58,642 nt of DNA from the IMG/VR virus record IMGVR_UViG_3300034683_000065, positions 1 through 58,642 of that record; one strand, given 5' to 3'. Position numbers and translations under genes: made by a program. The notes under the pieces were generated by a model. It worked only from the letters and a program-made list of their open reading frames with translations, had not been told where the DNA came from and ran no database searches. This document shows positions 7,873 to 14,433 of this stretch, piece by piece (the stretch's first letter is position 1; every line of letters begins with the position of its first letter). This DNA comes from a virus.

Positions 7873-8609
7873 GTGGCAAGCAACGGAAGACCGACATAAG
7901 GTCGGTACTCCGCCACAAGTGACAAGAGGCCGTCCGTTTCCGGATGGACGCACGAACACCGCGCCAGCATTGGGCGTACCGACGTAGCATGACGTCACGT
8001 CACGCAAAAGCACATAACGCTTTGCAGTATGCCCTTGCGCCATGACGCACCAAACATTTTAACCGGATTGCTCACGTTCCGTCGTGAGAATTAGTTATCC
8101 CCGCGCAAGCCACAAGGCACACAAAGCCGTCGCTTGCTACCTCAAAGACGCCGATACGTTCACGGACGTTCGGCACGACGTGAGGTGAAGCAACGCAACG
8201 TAAAGCGCAAGACGACGTGACAACGCCGACCGCCCTTTTCTTTGTGTGACAGTGTATCGCTTGTCAATGACGTTCTTCACGGAGAACGGAGACAACGCGA
8301 CACCGAATCCAACTTGTGGAGACCAGCGCAAGGCAGGAAGTTAGGTAAAAAGCCCAGTACCGACGCCATGAAGACCGACCGCCGATTGTTTCACGCGAAA
8401 CATTCAACGCGCAAGCCCAGTAATGGTTAATGCCAGTCGGGAAGACCTGATAAAAGCTAACTCCTGCTACTAGGGGCAACTATGGCATACGAAAAATGCT
8501 ATGTTGTGCCGACGGGGTAAAAATCCGGCTCACTTGTCACAAATTGCTTATTTCACAGAAGAGGCTTCCCTACCGAAAGCTAATAGCTAGTACGTAGGGA
8601 AGCCTTTTT
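7873..8609 (+). ncRNA. Large structured non-coding RNA candidate (about 735 nt)
   Basis: No convincing frame covers this stretch, yet base-pairing is dense. The 5' end (7873-7886) pairs with 8127-8140 over 14 positions, with one G-U and one mismatch. Inside lie hairpins ACCGAC/GTCGGT (7890-7906), CGTCCGT/ATGGACG (7931-7950), a helix GGGCGTAC/GTATGCCC (7972-7979 with 8027-8034) enclosing GACGT/ACGTC and GCAAAAGC/GCTTTGC, and CTCACG/CGTGAG (8071-8088). The 3' part has CGTTCT/AGAACG (8271-8288), TGTTTC/GAAACA (8387-8402) and ATGGCAT/ATGCTAT near 8482-8502. A promoter precedes it and an intrinsic terminator ends it. It may belong to the giant ornate RNA classes (GOLLD- or ROOL-like in scale), but I recognise no family signature. 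Confidence 0.65.
8562..8609 (+). terminator. Strong intrinsic terminator
   Basis: AGGCTTCCCTAC (8562-8573) and GTAGGGAAGCCT (8594-8605) form a perfect 12-bp stem around a 20-nt loop, followed by a T-run. It ends the large RNA and separates it from the next gene. Confidence 0.9.
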
Positions 8610-8667
8610 ACATTGAAATTGGCAATGGAAGTTTCACATGAAACAATCAGCAAATGAGGTTAATACC

Positions 8668-9234
8668 ATGTCGAAGTTTACGCGCAACACTCTCATCGAA
8701 GTCGGCAACATGGACTCGGCAATCATCGACTACAGGAATAGCTTTCTTGACGTGAAGACTGACGGCCATGTCATTCTGTTGTCATGCCTGTATCATGGAA
8801 TGCCAGCCAATCTTGAGACGGGAGCAGACGGCAAGTCCTTGAAGAACCCCGGCAACGGTTCCTTCCTTAACAAGTTTCTCAAGGTCGTCGGCGAGTCGCA
8901 CCCCGCGTATGTTCCGCGCCTCAAGTCGTTCATCAAGGAAGTCGCGCCTTTCGAGGTTGACGGCGAGAAGGTCAGGTTCAAAGAGAAGACCTTCAGGGAC
9001 ATGGGCGGCGACCGCGACGTTATCTTCGGTCGCCTGAACGCCATCGCAGGGACGTGGTACGACCGGACGAAGGCCGAGAAGAAGGAAAAGGGACGCCCTG
9101 ACGTTGCCAAGAAGCTGGCAAGCCTCGTCAAGATTATCAAGGGCCTTGAGAACCTGTCCGAGCAGGAACAGGCCATCCTCACCGGCCTTCTCAAGATTGC
9201 CGAGATTGCCAAGGTCGAGCTGCCCAAGGAATAG
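8668..9234 (+). CDS. Early protein of unknown function
   Basis: A protein of 188 aa from the ATG at 8668, which has GAGG 8 bp upstream; an ATG at 8638 in the same frame would add 10 residues behind GGAA. It is soluble and Lys-rich, with a C-terminal helical part (KKLASLVKIIKGLENLSEQEQAILTGLL split by turns). GC-rich codon use suggests high expression. No domain is recognised. The upstream start overlaps a GTTTCACATGAAAC palindrome. Confidence 0.8.
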   Translation: MSKFTRNTLIEVGNMDSAIIDYRNSFLDVKTDGHVILLSCLYHGMPANLETGADGKSLKNPGNGSFLNKFLKVVGESHPAYVPRLKSFIKEVAPFEVDGEKVRFKEKTFRDMGGDRDVIFGRLNAIAGTWYDRTKAEKKEKGRPDVAKKLASLVKIIKGLENLSEQEQAILTGLLKIAEIAKVELPKE

Positions 9235-9253
9235 CCGCCTTGTGGGCCACATA

Positions 9254-9303
9254 GCACCCGTCAAGTACCAAGTAGCTTGGCGGGTGCACTTGTGTTCTAC
9301 AAC
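9254..9303 (+). promoter_or_regulatory. Hairpin plus -10 box unit, copy 1
   Basis: GCACCCGTCAAG (9254-9265) pairs with CTTGGCGGGTGC (9276-9287) over 12 bp with one G-U. TTGGCG (9277-9282) in the 3' arm is followed after 15 bp by TACAAC (9298-9303). The unit could stop upstream transcription or stabilise the upstream 3' end, and start a new message 25 bp before the next ATG. Confidence 0.6.
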
Positions 9304-9327
9304 TAATTAGTACCGGAGGTCGCAGAT

Positions 9328-9540
9328 ATGCAAAAGCTTTTTTCTCACGCCAATCAGCGAGGCATTCGTCGCACCTTTACGCTGCCAGTCGGAAGTCACG
9401 CATGTGAAGCAGTGGAATACGTCGAGCACATGGTTCGCGTGGGAACAATCGTCGACGCAGAGGTGGAGAGCCGGGTGTACGACGTTGTGGCCAATTATTA
9501 TTTCAACCTCAACGTGTCAGTCCGGCACGTGTCAGAATAA
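9328..9540 (+). CDS. Small early protein, unknown
   Basis: A 70-aa protein behind GGAGGT with 8-bp spacing. It has a basic N-terminus (residues 1-20) and a mixed alpha/beta remainder, with no membrane segment or Cys pair. It stands alone between two hairpin/-10 units, so it is probably a single-gene transcription unit. Function unknown. Confidence 0.7.
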   Translation: MQKLFSHANQRGIRRTFTLPVGSHACEAVEYVEHMVRVGTIVDAEVESRVYDVVANYYFNLNVSVRHVSE

Positions 9541-9542
9541 TA

Positions 9543-9586
9543 AGTCGACAGCTAGCAAGCTGGTGGCTTTTATTGCGTCCTACAAC
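9543..9586 (+). promoter_or_regulatory. Hairpin plus -10 box unit, copy 2
   Basis: AGTCGACAGC (9543-9552) pairs with GCTGGTGGCT (9559-9568), with two G-U pairs and one mismatch, and runs into TTTTATT. CTGGTG (9560-9565), 15 bp, TACAAC (9581-9586) keeps the spacing of copy 1. Confidence 0.55.
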
Positions 9587-9606
9587 TAACTAACGCTGGA
9601 GGTTTT

Positions 9607-9828
9607 ATGGACATCAACATCAATGTCACAAGAGCCACCGAGTCAACCCGTGTTGATGTTTCCGCAACCGGAGTGTCGGCAGGCGATTTCATAAAAGTCA
9701 TGTCCGCCGCGTCTGAAATTGCGGCTGGTGTCGCATCTGGGTTTCTAGCCGCCGTTTCTCAAGGCAAAGGTGACAGAAACGATGAGTGTGAAAAGCTGAT
9801 TATGTCCTTGGTACGCAAAATCAAGTAA
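9607..9828 (+). CDS. Small early protein, unknown
   Basis: A 73-aa protein behind TGGAGG. The N-terminal part is beta-rich (MDINININVT-like alternation); the middle (GDFIKVMSAASEIAAGVASGFLAAVSQG) is a Gly/Ala-rich amphipathic helix that might contact membrane; the C-terminus is charged. Between hairpin units 2 and 3. Function unknown. Confidence 0.7.
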   Translation: MDININVTRATESTRVDVSATGVSAGDFIKVMSAASEIAAGVASGFLAAVSQGKGDRNDECEKLIMSLVRKIK

Positions 9829-9852
9829 ACGCTCATCGGTAGGCCACCCAGA

Positions 9853-9896
9853 AGCCATCAGCTAGCAAGTTGGTGGCTTTTATTGTGCCCTACAAT
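9853..9896 (+). promoter_or_regulatory. Hairpin plus -10 box unit, copy 3
   Basis: AGCCATCA (9853-9860) pairs with TGGTGGCT (9871-9878) with one G-U and is followed by TTTATT. TTGGTG (9870-9875), 15 bp, TACAAT (9891-9896). The best match to the shared pattern TTGGYG-N15-TACAAY. Confidence 0.6.
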
Positions 9897-9917
9897 CAAC
9901 AAGCTAGGAGAAAAGCC

Positions 9918-10169
9918 ATGCGAATCACAGTTGTTGAGAACATACGCGACTACGGAAACCCCGTACTCAAACTGTCGAGGAGGACAGGGGTTGGCAGGTC
10001 GTGGCCCGCGCCTGTGGGAGGTAATTGCTCGCGGGTTGAGAATGAAATGCGCGAGCACGCGGAACGTACCCCCGTGGGTGAAATCTTCACCATATGGGGA
10101 GAGTTGATGGAAATGGGCGGCTATGAGCCGCGAAGGTGTTTCAAGCAGCAGTATGTGTTCATTGACTAG
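9918..10169 (+). CDS. Small early protein, unknown
   Basis: An 83-aa protein starting at the ATG behind AGGAGAAAAGCC. A longer frame to 9870 would run back through the hairpin/promoter unit and is rejected. The sequence is mixed and mildly basic, with one Trp-rich patch (GRSWPAPVGG) and no known motif. Confidence 0.7.
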   Translation: MRITVVENIRDYGNPVLKLSRRTGVGRSWPAPVGGNCSRVENEMREHAERTPVGEIFTIWGELMEMGGYEPRRCFKQQYVFID

Positions 10170-10206
10170 TGGCCATGCCTGCAATAGTAGGAGTGTAGGA
10201 CGCCTA

Positions 10207-10252
10207 GCACACGTCAGGCAAGAACTTGGCGGGTGCGCTTGTGTTCTACAAT
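10207..10252 (+). promoter_or_regulatory. Hairpin plus -10 box unit, copy 4
   Basis: GCACACGTCAGG (10207-10218) pairs with CTTGGCGGGTGC (10225-10236), with G-U pairs and one mismatch. TTGGCG (10226-10231), 15 bp, TACAAT (10247-10252). The 3' arm is nearly identical to copy 1, so the two probably arose by duplication. Confidence 0.6.
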
Positions 10253-10271
10253 TAACAAGTGAGGTGACACT

Positions 10272-10487
10272 ATGAATATTCAGCTCTCGCGCGTTCCACA
10301 CTTTCTGGCAAAGCAGCATGGGTGGCCAGCGTGGGCGGTGTCTCGCGTGAGATATAGCAGAAAAGATGGTACGCGGGTGGTAATTCACTTCACCCACGAA
10401 GACCACGTTAAAGAACTCATCGATGTTCTTGAACGAGAGGGGAAAGGGTGCCCCGGTCTTATCGAAGTTGAAGAACTTATCTTGTGA
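10272..10487 (+). CDS. Small early protein, unknown
   Basis: A 71-aa protein behind GAGGTG. It is a compact alpha/beta sequence, with strands around RVVIHFTHED and a helix HVKELIDVLERE, ending in an acidic tail. The next gene starts 8 bp after its stop, so the two form a pair. Function unknown. Confidence 0.7.
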   Translation: MNIQLSRVPHFLAKQHGWPAWAVSRVRYSRKDGTRVVIHFTHEDHVKELIDVLEREGKGCPGLIEVEELIL

Positions 10488-10494
10488 GGGCAGC

Positions 10495-10722
10495 ATGGCA
10501 AAGCTCATAGTCGTGCGCTTTGGTGCGCCAGTCGACGAAGTAACAATCAGAACCATAACGGCAGCAAAGCTGCACGGCGAGGCCATGTATCGTGAGTACG
10601 GGTCTAACATCGTGAGCATACACGTCTTCCACACCAAGTGGGTGGAAGACGTCCTCGTGCTGGACAAAACCAAGCCGTACTACAGGCTTATGAAAAAAGG
10701 AGGTTGGGCACAGCATGGCTAA
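10495..10722 (+). CDS. Small early protein, unknown
   Basis: A 75-aa protein starting at ATG 10495 behind GAGGG; longer frames overlap the previous gene. It opens with strand MAKLIVVRFG and has a central VEDVLVLDKTKPYYRL segment, a small alpha/beta fold. Its 3' end contains AAGGAGGT, the ribosome site of a 12-codon micro-ORF that overlaps its stop. Confidence 0.7.
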   Translation: MAKLIVVRFGAPVDEVTIRTITAAKLHGEAMYREYGSNIVSIHVFHTKWVEDVLVLDKTKPYYRLMKKGGWAQHG

Positions 10723-10753
10723 CAAGAACATCGTCGTCGTGTACGACCTCTAG
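10715..10753 (+). CDS. 12-aa micro-ORF with a perfect Shine-Dalgarno site
   Basis: ATG-to-TAG frame encoding MANKNIVVVYDL. AAGGAGGT ends about 10 bp upstream, inside the end of the previous gene, whose stop it overlaps. Its first residues resemble the start of that gene (MAK-LIVVRF), so it may be a truncated duplicate, a leader peptide or a true micro-protein. Too short to judge by composition. Confidence 0.4.
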   Translation: MANKNIVVVYDL

Positions 10754-10759
10754 CCACAC

Positions 10760-10821
10760 AGAACCCATCTCCTAGGTGACAGCAGTGAGGTGGGTTCTAT
10801 TGTGTTTAGAAACGCTAGAAT
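10760..10821 (+). promoter_or_regulatory. Diverged hairpin unit, copy 5
   Basis: AGAACCCATCTC (10760-10771) pairs with GAGGTGGGTTCT (10787-10798) over 12 bp with one G-U. The downstream bases align with the other units but the -10 box is altered; TAGAAT at 10816-10821 could serve instead, 22 bp before the next start. Confidence 0.5.
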
Positions 10822-10842
10822 ATTAACAGAGGAGGGCGGTCA

Positions 10843-11682
10843 GTGCGAGTATACCGTATCTACAGGCTGCACATGAACAACGGAGACGTGTTTATGTGTA
10901 ACAACTGTGTCAACGTGTACGGAAAGCGGAAGTATTACGTTGAGAGCGCATGTCAGTGCGGCTTTGACGACTGTTTTGAACGTACCCGCATGTACTTTGA
11001 CGTCCTCGAAGATATGTCTGTGGCCGCCAAAGAGTACATAAAAATTGAAAACTGCTATCTCCCCATCAAAAATATCTCCTACGTAGAGGTGGTAGTTGGG
11101 GAGTACTGTCACGTACGGAACATCGACTGGAAGGTGACGGACATAGACAAACTTGAGGAGGACATATGGGAAAAGATGCAGGCAAGTTGTATCTTGTCAG
11201 CGAGCACTCGCGCAAGGCAGTCGCAGACTACATTACTGCCACCATCGCCTCCGGAGCAAGTGGTATCTCAGCAGACCAGACAACCCGACCCCAAAACACA
11301 CAGGGTGAAAAGGAGTCTTATCGTGAAGATCATCATCGCCTTTCTTGCCTCAGCTGCCATGCTGTTCTACGGCCTCACCGCTCGCTCGTTCGGTGCCGAC
11401 ACCAACGCCGTGTCTGAATGGTGTGCCGCCAAGCAGGACGTGCCTGCCTCGTGGACAATGGCTGGCATCTCCGCCATCCTCGAAAGTGGCGAGGACGAAA
11501 GTGTGTTCGACGCACGTAACGACGTAGGTTTTCTTGTGTCCGGCACTGTGGTCAAGGTGCAGCACAAAGACTCCAAGCTGGGAGTGGCTGCCGTAGTTCC
11601 TGTGTACGCCAAGGGTGCTACCTTCTGGGTTGAGTACCCGACAAAGAAGTACTGGGATTGTTCGTTCGAAAAAGAGGAGTAG
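10843..11682 (+). CDS. Composite ORF: Cys-rich N-terminal domain joined to an exported-type C-terminal domain
   Basis: A 279-aa frame opening with GTG behind GGAGGGCGGTCA. Residues 1-110 hold CNNC and CQCGFDDC clusters that could bind zinc. Residues 111-160 are low-complexity and Pro/Gln-rich. Residue 161 onwards begins with a signal-peptide-like segment. No stop separates the parts, but a second frame with its own ribosome site (11166) and an internal in-frame start (11323) suggest that two or three proteins are made here. A full-length fusion with an internal membrane segment is the alternative. Confidence 0.5.
   Translation: MRVYRIYRLHMNNGDVFMCNNCVNVYGKRKYYVESACQCGFDDCFERTRMYFDVLEDMSVAAKEYIKIENCYLPIKNISYVEVVVGEYCHVRNIDWKVTDIDKLEEDIWEKMQASCILSASTRARQSQTTLLPPSPPEQVVSQQTRQPDPKTHRVKRSLIVKIIIAFLASAAMLFYGLTARSFGADTNAVSEWCAAKQDVPASWTMAGISAILESGEDESVFDARNDVGFLVSGTVVKVQHKDSKLGVAAVVPVYAKGATFWVEYPTKKYWDCSFEKEE
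11166..11417 (+). CDS. Overlapping frame with its own ribosome site
   Basis: An 83-aa frame starting with ATG directly behind GAGGAGG. Over 11166-11320 its codons look more gene-like than those of the longer frame (MGKDAGKLYLVSEHSRKAVA, helical with GCC/ACC/ATC codons). After 11323 it overlaps the exported-type protein and becomes Arg/His-rich, as shadow frames do. Either a real overlapping gene or the remains of one joined by a frameshift. Confidence 0.4.
   Translation: MGKDAGKLYLVSEHSRKAVADYITATIASGASGISADQTTRPQNTQGEKESYREDHHRLSCLSCHAVLRPHRSLVRCRHQRRV
11323..11682 (+). CDS. Putative exported protein from an internal start
   Basis: GTG at 11323 lies 8 bp behind AAGGAGT, in frame with the 279-aa ORF. 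The 119-aa product begins KIIIAFLASAAMLFYGLTAR and then SFGADT, a good signal peptide with an alanine-type cleavage region. Two Cys (in SEWCAAK and YWDCSF) could pair in the periplasm. A secreted early phage protein is unusual; superinfection exclusion is one possible job (inference). Confidence 0.55.
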   Translation: MKIIIAFLASAAMLFYGLTARSFGADTNAVSEWCAAKQDVPASWTMAGISAILESGEDESVFDARNDVGFLVSGTVVKVQHKDSKLGVAAVVPVYAKGATFWVEYPTKKYWDCSFEKEE

Positions 11683-11686
11683 TGAC

Positions 11687-11923
11687 ATGTGTGCCAACAC
11701 CTACGTCGTCATTGGGCTGCTCGTGCTCGCCACCTTTCTGTTCTGGCTCACGGTGTGCTTGCGAAAGAACCTCAACAAGTACGCTCGCAAGTACTACATC
11801 GCTGCACAAGAACGGGACATCATGGCGTGCGACGCCAACAAGCAGGCCAAGTACGTCCGCATCCTCAAGCGGTCACTGTGCAGGATGGCTTTGCGTGGCG
11901 GCCCGAGGATAATCCGGCGATAG
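11687..11923 (+). CDS. Small single-span membrane protein
   Basis: A 78-aa protein behind AGAGGAG, starting 5 bp after the previous stop. One hydrophobic segment (about residues 6-25, VVIGLLVLATFLFWLTVCL) is followed by a basic helical tail, the pattern of an N-out, C-in inner-membrane protein. It follows a signal-peptide protein, so the pair may act together at the envelope. Function unknown. Confidence 0.7.
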   Translation: MCANTYVVIGLLVLATFLFWLTVCLRKNLNKYARKYYIAAQERDIMACDANKQAKYVRILKRSLCRMALRGGPRIIRR

Positions 11924-11934
11924 CATCTTCAAAG

Positions 11935-11962
11935 CAGCCATCAAGCGCACACTTGGTGGCTG
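11935..11962 (+). promoter_or_regulatory. Hairpin unit, copy 6
   Basis: CAGCCATCAAG (11935-11945), loop CGCACA, CTTGGTGGCTG (11952-11962): an 11-bp stem with one G-U at the same place as in copies 1 and 3. The TACAAY box is not conserved here. Confidence 0.6.
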
Positions 11963-12022
11963 TCATTGCAGCTGCTACTTACACAGCTAGCACCATCACA
12001 ATACCCACAGGAGGAACACACT

Positions 12023-12226
12023 ATGGGTAAGACCTACAAGTACAACAGACGTGGAAAGGTTAAGGCTGCTGGTGAAGGCCAGCTCTCGAAGGAAGAACGA
12101 GCGTACACAGGAGGTCGAGTCTCGTACTCGTCCGGTGAACGCCACGAACAGCGTCGTTCTCTTCGACACGAACGCCGTGCCCTGAAAGAAAGCGGCCTCA
12201 CGTGTGTTCTCGAAGACGAAGACTAG
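12023..12226 (+). CDS. Small basic protein, unknown
   Basis: A 67-aa protein behind ACAGGAGGA. It is strongly charged (Arg, Lys, Glu, His), with RRSLRHERRALKE as a likely helix, and probably binds nucleic acid or is disordered. The next gene starts 4 bp after its stop. Confidence 0.65.
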   Translation: MGKTYKYNRRGKVKAAGEGQLSKEERAYTGGRVSYSSGERHEQRRSLRHERRALKESGLTCVLEDED

Positions 12227-12230
12227 CGCC

Positions 12231-12500
12231 ATGGAAACTTCCAACCCCAAGCGCAAGAACGGGAGACCTGCGAAGAACAAGATGATATCGATCTCGTCGA
12301 TGCCTAACCCTGTGCACATCCGTACGTACGAAGCGGGTAAGTACCGGAAAGGCAACGACTACGTCGTCGACGTAACGAAAGGTTACGGAGATGTCTACAT
12401 GATCGTGGCTGCCGCCCTTGACGAGGGCCGAGTAGTCACAGCCCGAAAGATTGAACCGGCCGACGTGCTGTACACCAGAAGCAGCACGGATACAATATAA
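12231..12500 (+). CDS. Small protein, unknown
   Basis: An 89-aa protein beginning METSNPKRKNGRPAKNK, a basic head with an AT-hook-like GRP core, followed by a beta-rich part (HIRTYEAGKYRKGNDYVVDV). It has no strong ribosome site of its own and is probably translated by coupling to the previous gene. DNA binding is possible through the GRP motif. Confidence 0.65.
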   Translation: METSNPKRKNGRPAKNKMISISSMPNPVHIRTYEAGKYRKGNDYVVDVTKGYGDVYMIVAAALDEGRVVTARKIEPADVLYTRSSTDTI

Positions 12501-12530
12501 AACCACTAACACCACAAAAGGGAGAACACC

Positions 12531-13568
12531 ATGTCGAAGCCCATCATCAAGGAACTCATCGAATCCAACACCAACGCTTTCAAGGACGCTGCTGCCCGCG
12601 CTGGCGGTAAGCTGCTGCTCGACGCCATCCTCGGCGACCCCACCCTGAAGGAGCGCATCGCAGTGGCAGAGGGGGTGGCAACACTTGCCAGTCTTCTCGA
12701 CGCCAACGGTGCACCCGGCAAGATCCTGCGGCCTGTCGCCGTGGGTGCTCTGTCGATCACCGTTGACGAGCTGGTGTCGTGCTTCATCACGGCCTCGGCA
12801 GACGGGGGTGCAAAGCTGGCCATCACCACCGAAGAGTACGCCAAGCAGCGTGAACTCGACACCGTCTTCAGCTCGGCAGCCGATGGTCAGGCTGCCATGA
12901 CCCTTCCTGAAGAAGCCACACCGGAAAAGGCGAAGGTAATCGCCCTCCCAGAAGGTGGTGGTGTGGTGAAGCCCAACGACGGCAAGGGTCTCTCCATAGG
13001 GGATGCCATCGCCGAAGCCCTGACCGGCAAGTCGAACGCCTCCTCGGCCAGCTCAGGTGAGTCGACGACGACCACCAAGTCCAGCGGCAACAGCCACCTC
13101 TGCCCTCGCTGCGGCAAGGCTTCCAAGAAGGGTGACCTGAAGCAGTGGAAGCCCGGCAAGGACGTGCTGAAGGACATCGAAGGCGACGTGCTTCCCCACG
13201 TTGGCACCAGCCTCTGCGGTACGTGCCGTCGCGACCTGAACCAGCTCGTCGACAAGGCCCACAAGAACGTGCGCCGCATGAGCGAGATCCTTGACAAGGT
13301 GTCCAGCAACAAGGCGTCCACCGAAAAGTTCAGCGGTGAACTCGCCGAGTACCAGGCCACCCTCGAATCCGTCAAGGCCCTTGGTGACAAGGCTCCTGCC
13401 CCGATGGTGGCTCTCGCCACCGAAGCCGAGGCCAAGATCACCACGCTCACCAACAACATCGCCCGCATCGAAGAGGACACGAAGAAGCTTGAGGCCGAGT
13501 ACGACTCGCTCTCCGGCACTGCTGCCCCCACCGAAGAAGCCGGTGTTGAAAAGTCCTCCGAGCTGTAA
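12531..13568 (+). CDS. Abundant-type early protein with a zinc ribbon and coiled coils
   Basis: A 345-aa protein. Residues 1-120 are Ala-rich amphipathic helices; 120-185 is a Ser/Thr-rich linker; near 188-232 CPRCGK and CGTCRRD form a four-Cys zinc site; the rest is a long coiled coil. GC-rich, strongly biased codons and AAAAGGGAGAACACC before the start (identical to that of the next gene) suggest high expression. No known family is recognised. It may organise a structure or coat a surface together with the next gene product (inference). Confidence 0.75.
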   Translation: MSKPIIKELIESNTNAFKDAAARAGGKLLLDAILGDPTLKERIAVAEGVATLASLLDANGAPGKILRPVAVGALSITVDELVSCFITASADGGAKLAITTEEYAKQRELDTVFSSAADGQAAMTLPEEATPEKAKVIALPEGGGVVKPNDGKGLSIGDAIAEALTGKSNASSASSGESTTTTKSSGNSHLCPRCGKASKKGDLKQWKPGKDVLKDIEGDVLPHVGTSLCGTCRRDLNQLVDKAHKNVRRMSEILDKVSSNKASTEKFSGELAEYQATLESVKALGDKAPAPMVALATEAEAKITTLTNNIARIEEDTKKLEAEYDSLSGTAAPTEEAGVEKSSEL

Positions 13569-13610
13569 GTCAACGCAACAACCAACCGCCAAAATAAAAG
13601 GGAGAACACC

Positions 13611-14168
13611 ATGACCAAGACCAACGACATGAACAACGAGTTCACCGCCGAACTGGAGCAGATGCTCAACAACGACGAGAAGAAGGCGTCTGTTGTCGAC
13701 GCAGTCTTCGGGTTCCTCAAGGGAGGCGCACTCCAGGGTGTCGCCAGTGACCTGGCCACGTCGCACAAGGAAGCCGTCGCCGTCAGCATGAAGGCCAACA
13801 TCGGCGGCATCGTGCTGAAGAACACGGTCGATCTCATCCTTGCCATGATGCCCAAGCACGTTGCCGACAAGGTCGACGACAACCCCATCTACCGAGGCAT
13901 GGCAGAGTTCGTCGCTGCCCAGCTGGCCGGTGGTGTCATGTTCTTCATGGCCCGCAACTCTGTCAACAACTCCGCGAAGTACATCTTCGTGGCAGACAGT
14001 GTGGTGCTTGCCATGCAGACCCGCATGTTCACCATCTTCAACGTCGAAGGCATCGTGGATCACATGCTTGCCGGCGTGAAGGGCAAGCTTGAGAGCGCTA
14101 TCAACGGCGGCACGCTGCCCGCTGACGCCGTGTTCAACAATCCCGACCCGGCCACCAAGCCCATGTAA
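13611..14168 (+). CDS. Helical, possibly membrane-associated early protein
   Basis: A 185-aa protein with the same ribosome site as the previous gene. Several Ala/Val/Met-rich helices (GGIVLKNTVDLILAMM, FVAAQLAGGVMFFMA) are hydrophobic enough to touch membrane or form a helical bundle. High-GC codon bias again points to strong expression. No known domain. Confidence 0.75.
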   Translation: MTKTNDMNNEFTAELEQMLNNDEKKASVVDAVFGFLKGGALQGVASDLATSHKEAVAVSMKANIGGIVLKNTVDLILAMMPKHVADKVDDNPIYRGMAEFVAAQLAGGVMFFMARNSVNNSAKYIFVADSVVLAMQTRMFTIFNVEGIVDHMLAGVKGKLESAINGGTLPADAVFNNPDPATKPM

Positions 14169-14187
14169 CACTGGGCCTAGCCTACTA

Positions 14188-14213
14188 GGGGTGGGCACTA
14201 CGGTGCTCGCCCC
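14188..14213 (+). terminator. Intergenic hairpin
   Basis: GGGGTGGGCAC (14188-14198) pairs with GTGCTCGCCCC (14203-14213) over 11 bp with two G-U. There is no T-run, so it is an mRNA-end stabiliser or weak terminator. Confidence 0.5.
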
Positions 14214-14256
14214 AATGGAGGCTAGTAATACGGAGAACACCACGAAGGAGGATACT

Positions 14257-14415
14257 GTGGAAGAGTACACCTGTGGCGAATGTGGCTGGCAAGGGTTGTT
14301 CTGCAACTACGATGACGGGCCAGTCTGCCCTACGTGCGGAGCCGAACTTGAACCATCATCGTGCTCGTCCTGCTCTTGTGACGGCTCGTGCTCAGGCTGT
14401 GAGTGCGGTGACTAA
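14257..14415 (+). CDS. Cys-rich zinc-ribbon mini-protein
   Basis: A 52-aa protein from GTG 14257, chosen because AAGGAGG lies 5 bp upstream; an ATG at 14215 has no ribosome site. It carries CGEC and CPTCG pairs, a standard zinc ribbon, and then a tail with six Cys in about 17 residues (CSSCSCDGSCSGCEC), like a metallothionein. Eleven Cys in all. It may bind metal or act as a zinc-dependent adaptor. Confidence 0.65.
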   Translation: MEEYTCGECGWQGLFCNYDDGPVCPTCGAELEPSSCSSCSCDGSCSGCECGD

Positions 14416-14433
14416 CTGAAAAGGAGTCTTGGT

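Noticed and set aside
12887-14306. Long minus-strand frames (333 and 417 aa) opposite two early genes
   Set aside because: Caused by high-GC codon bias on the plus strand; no ribosome sites and against the direction of all neighbours.
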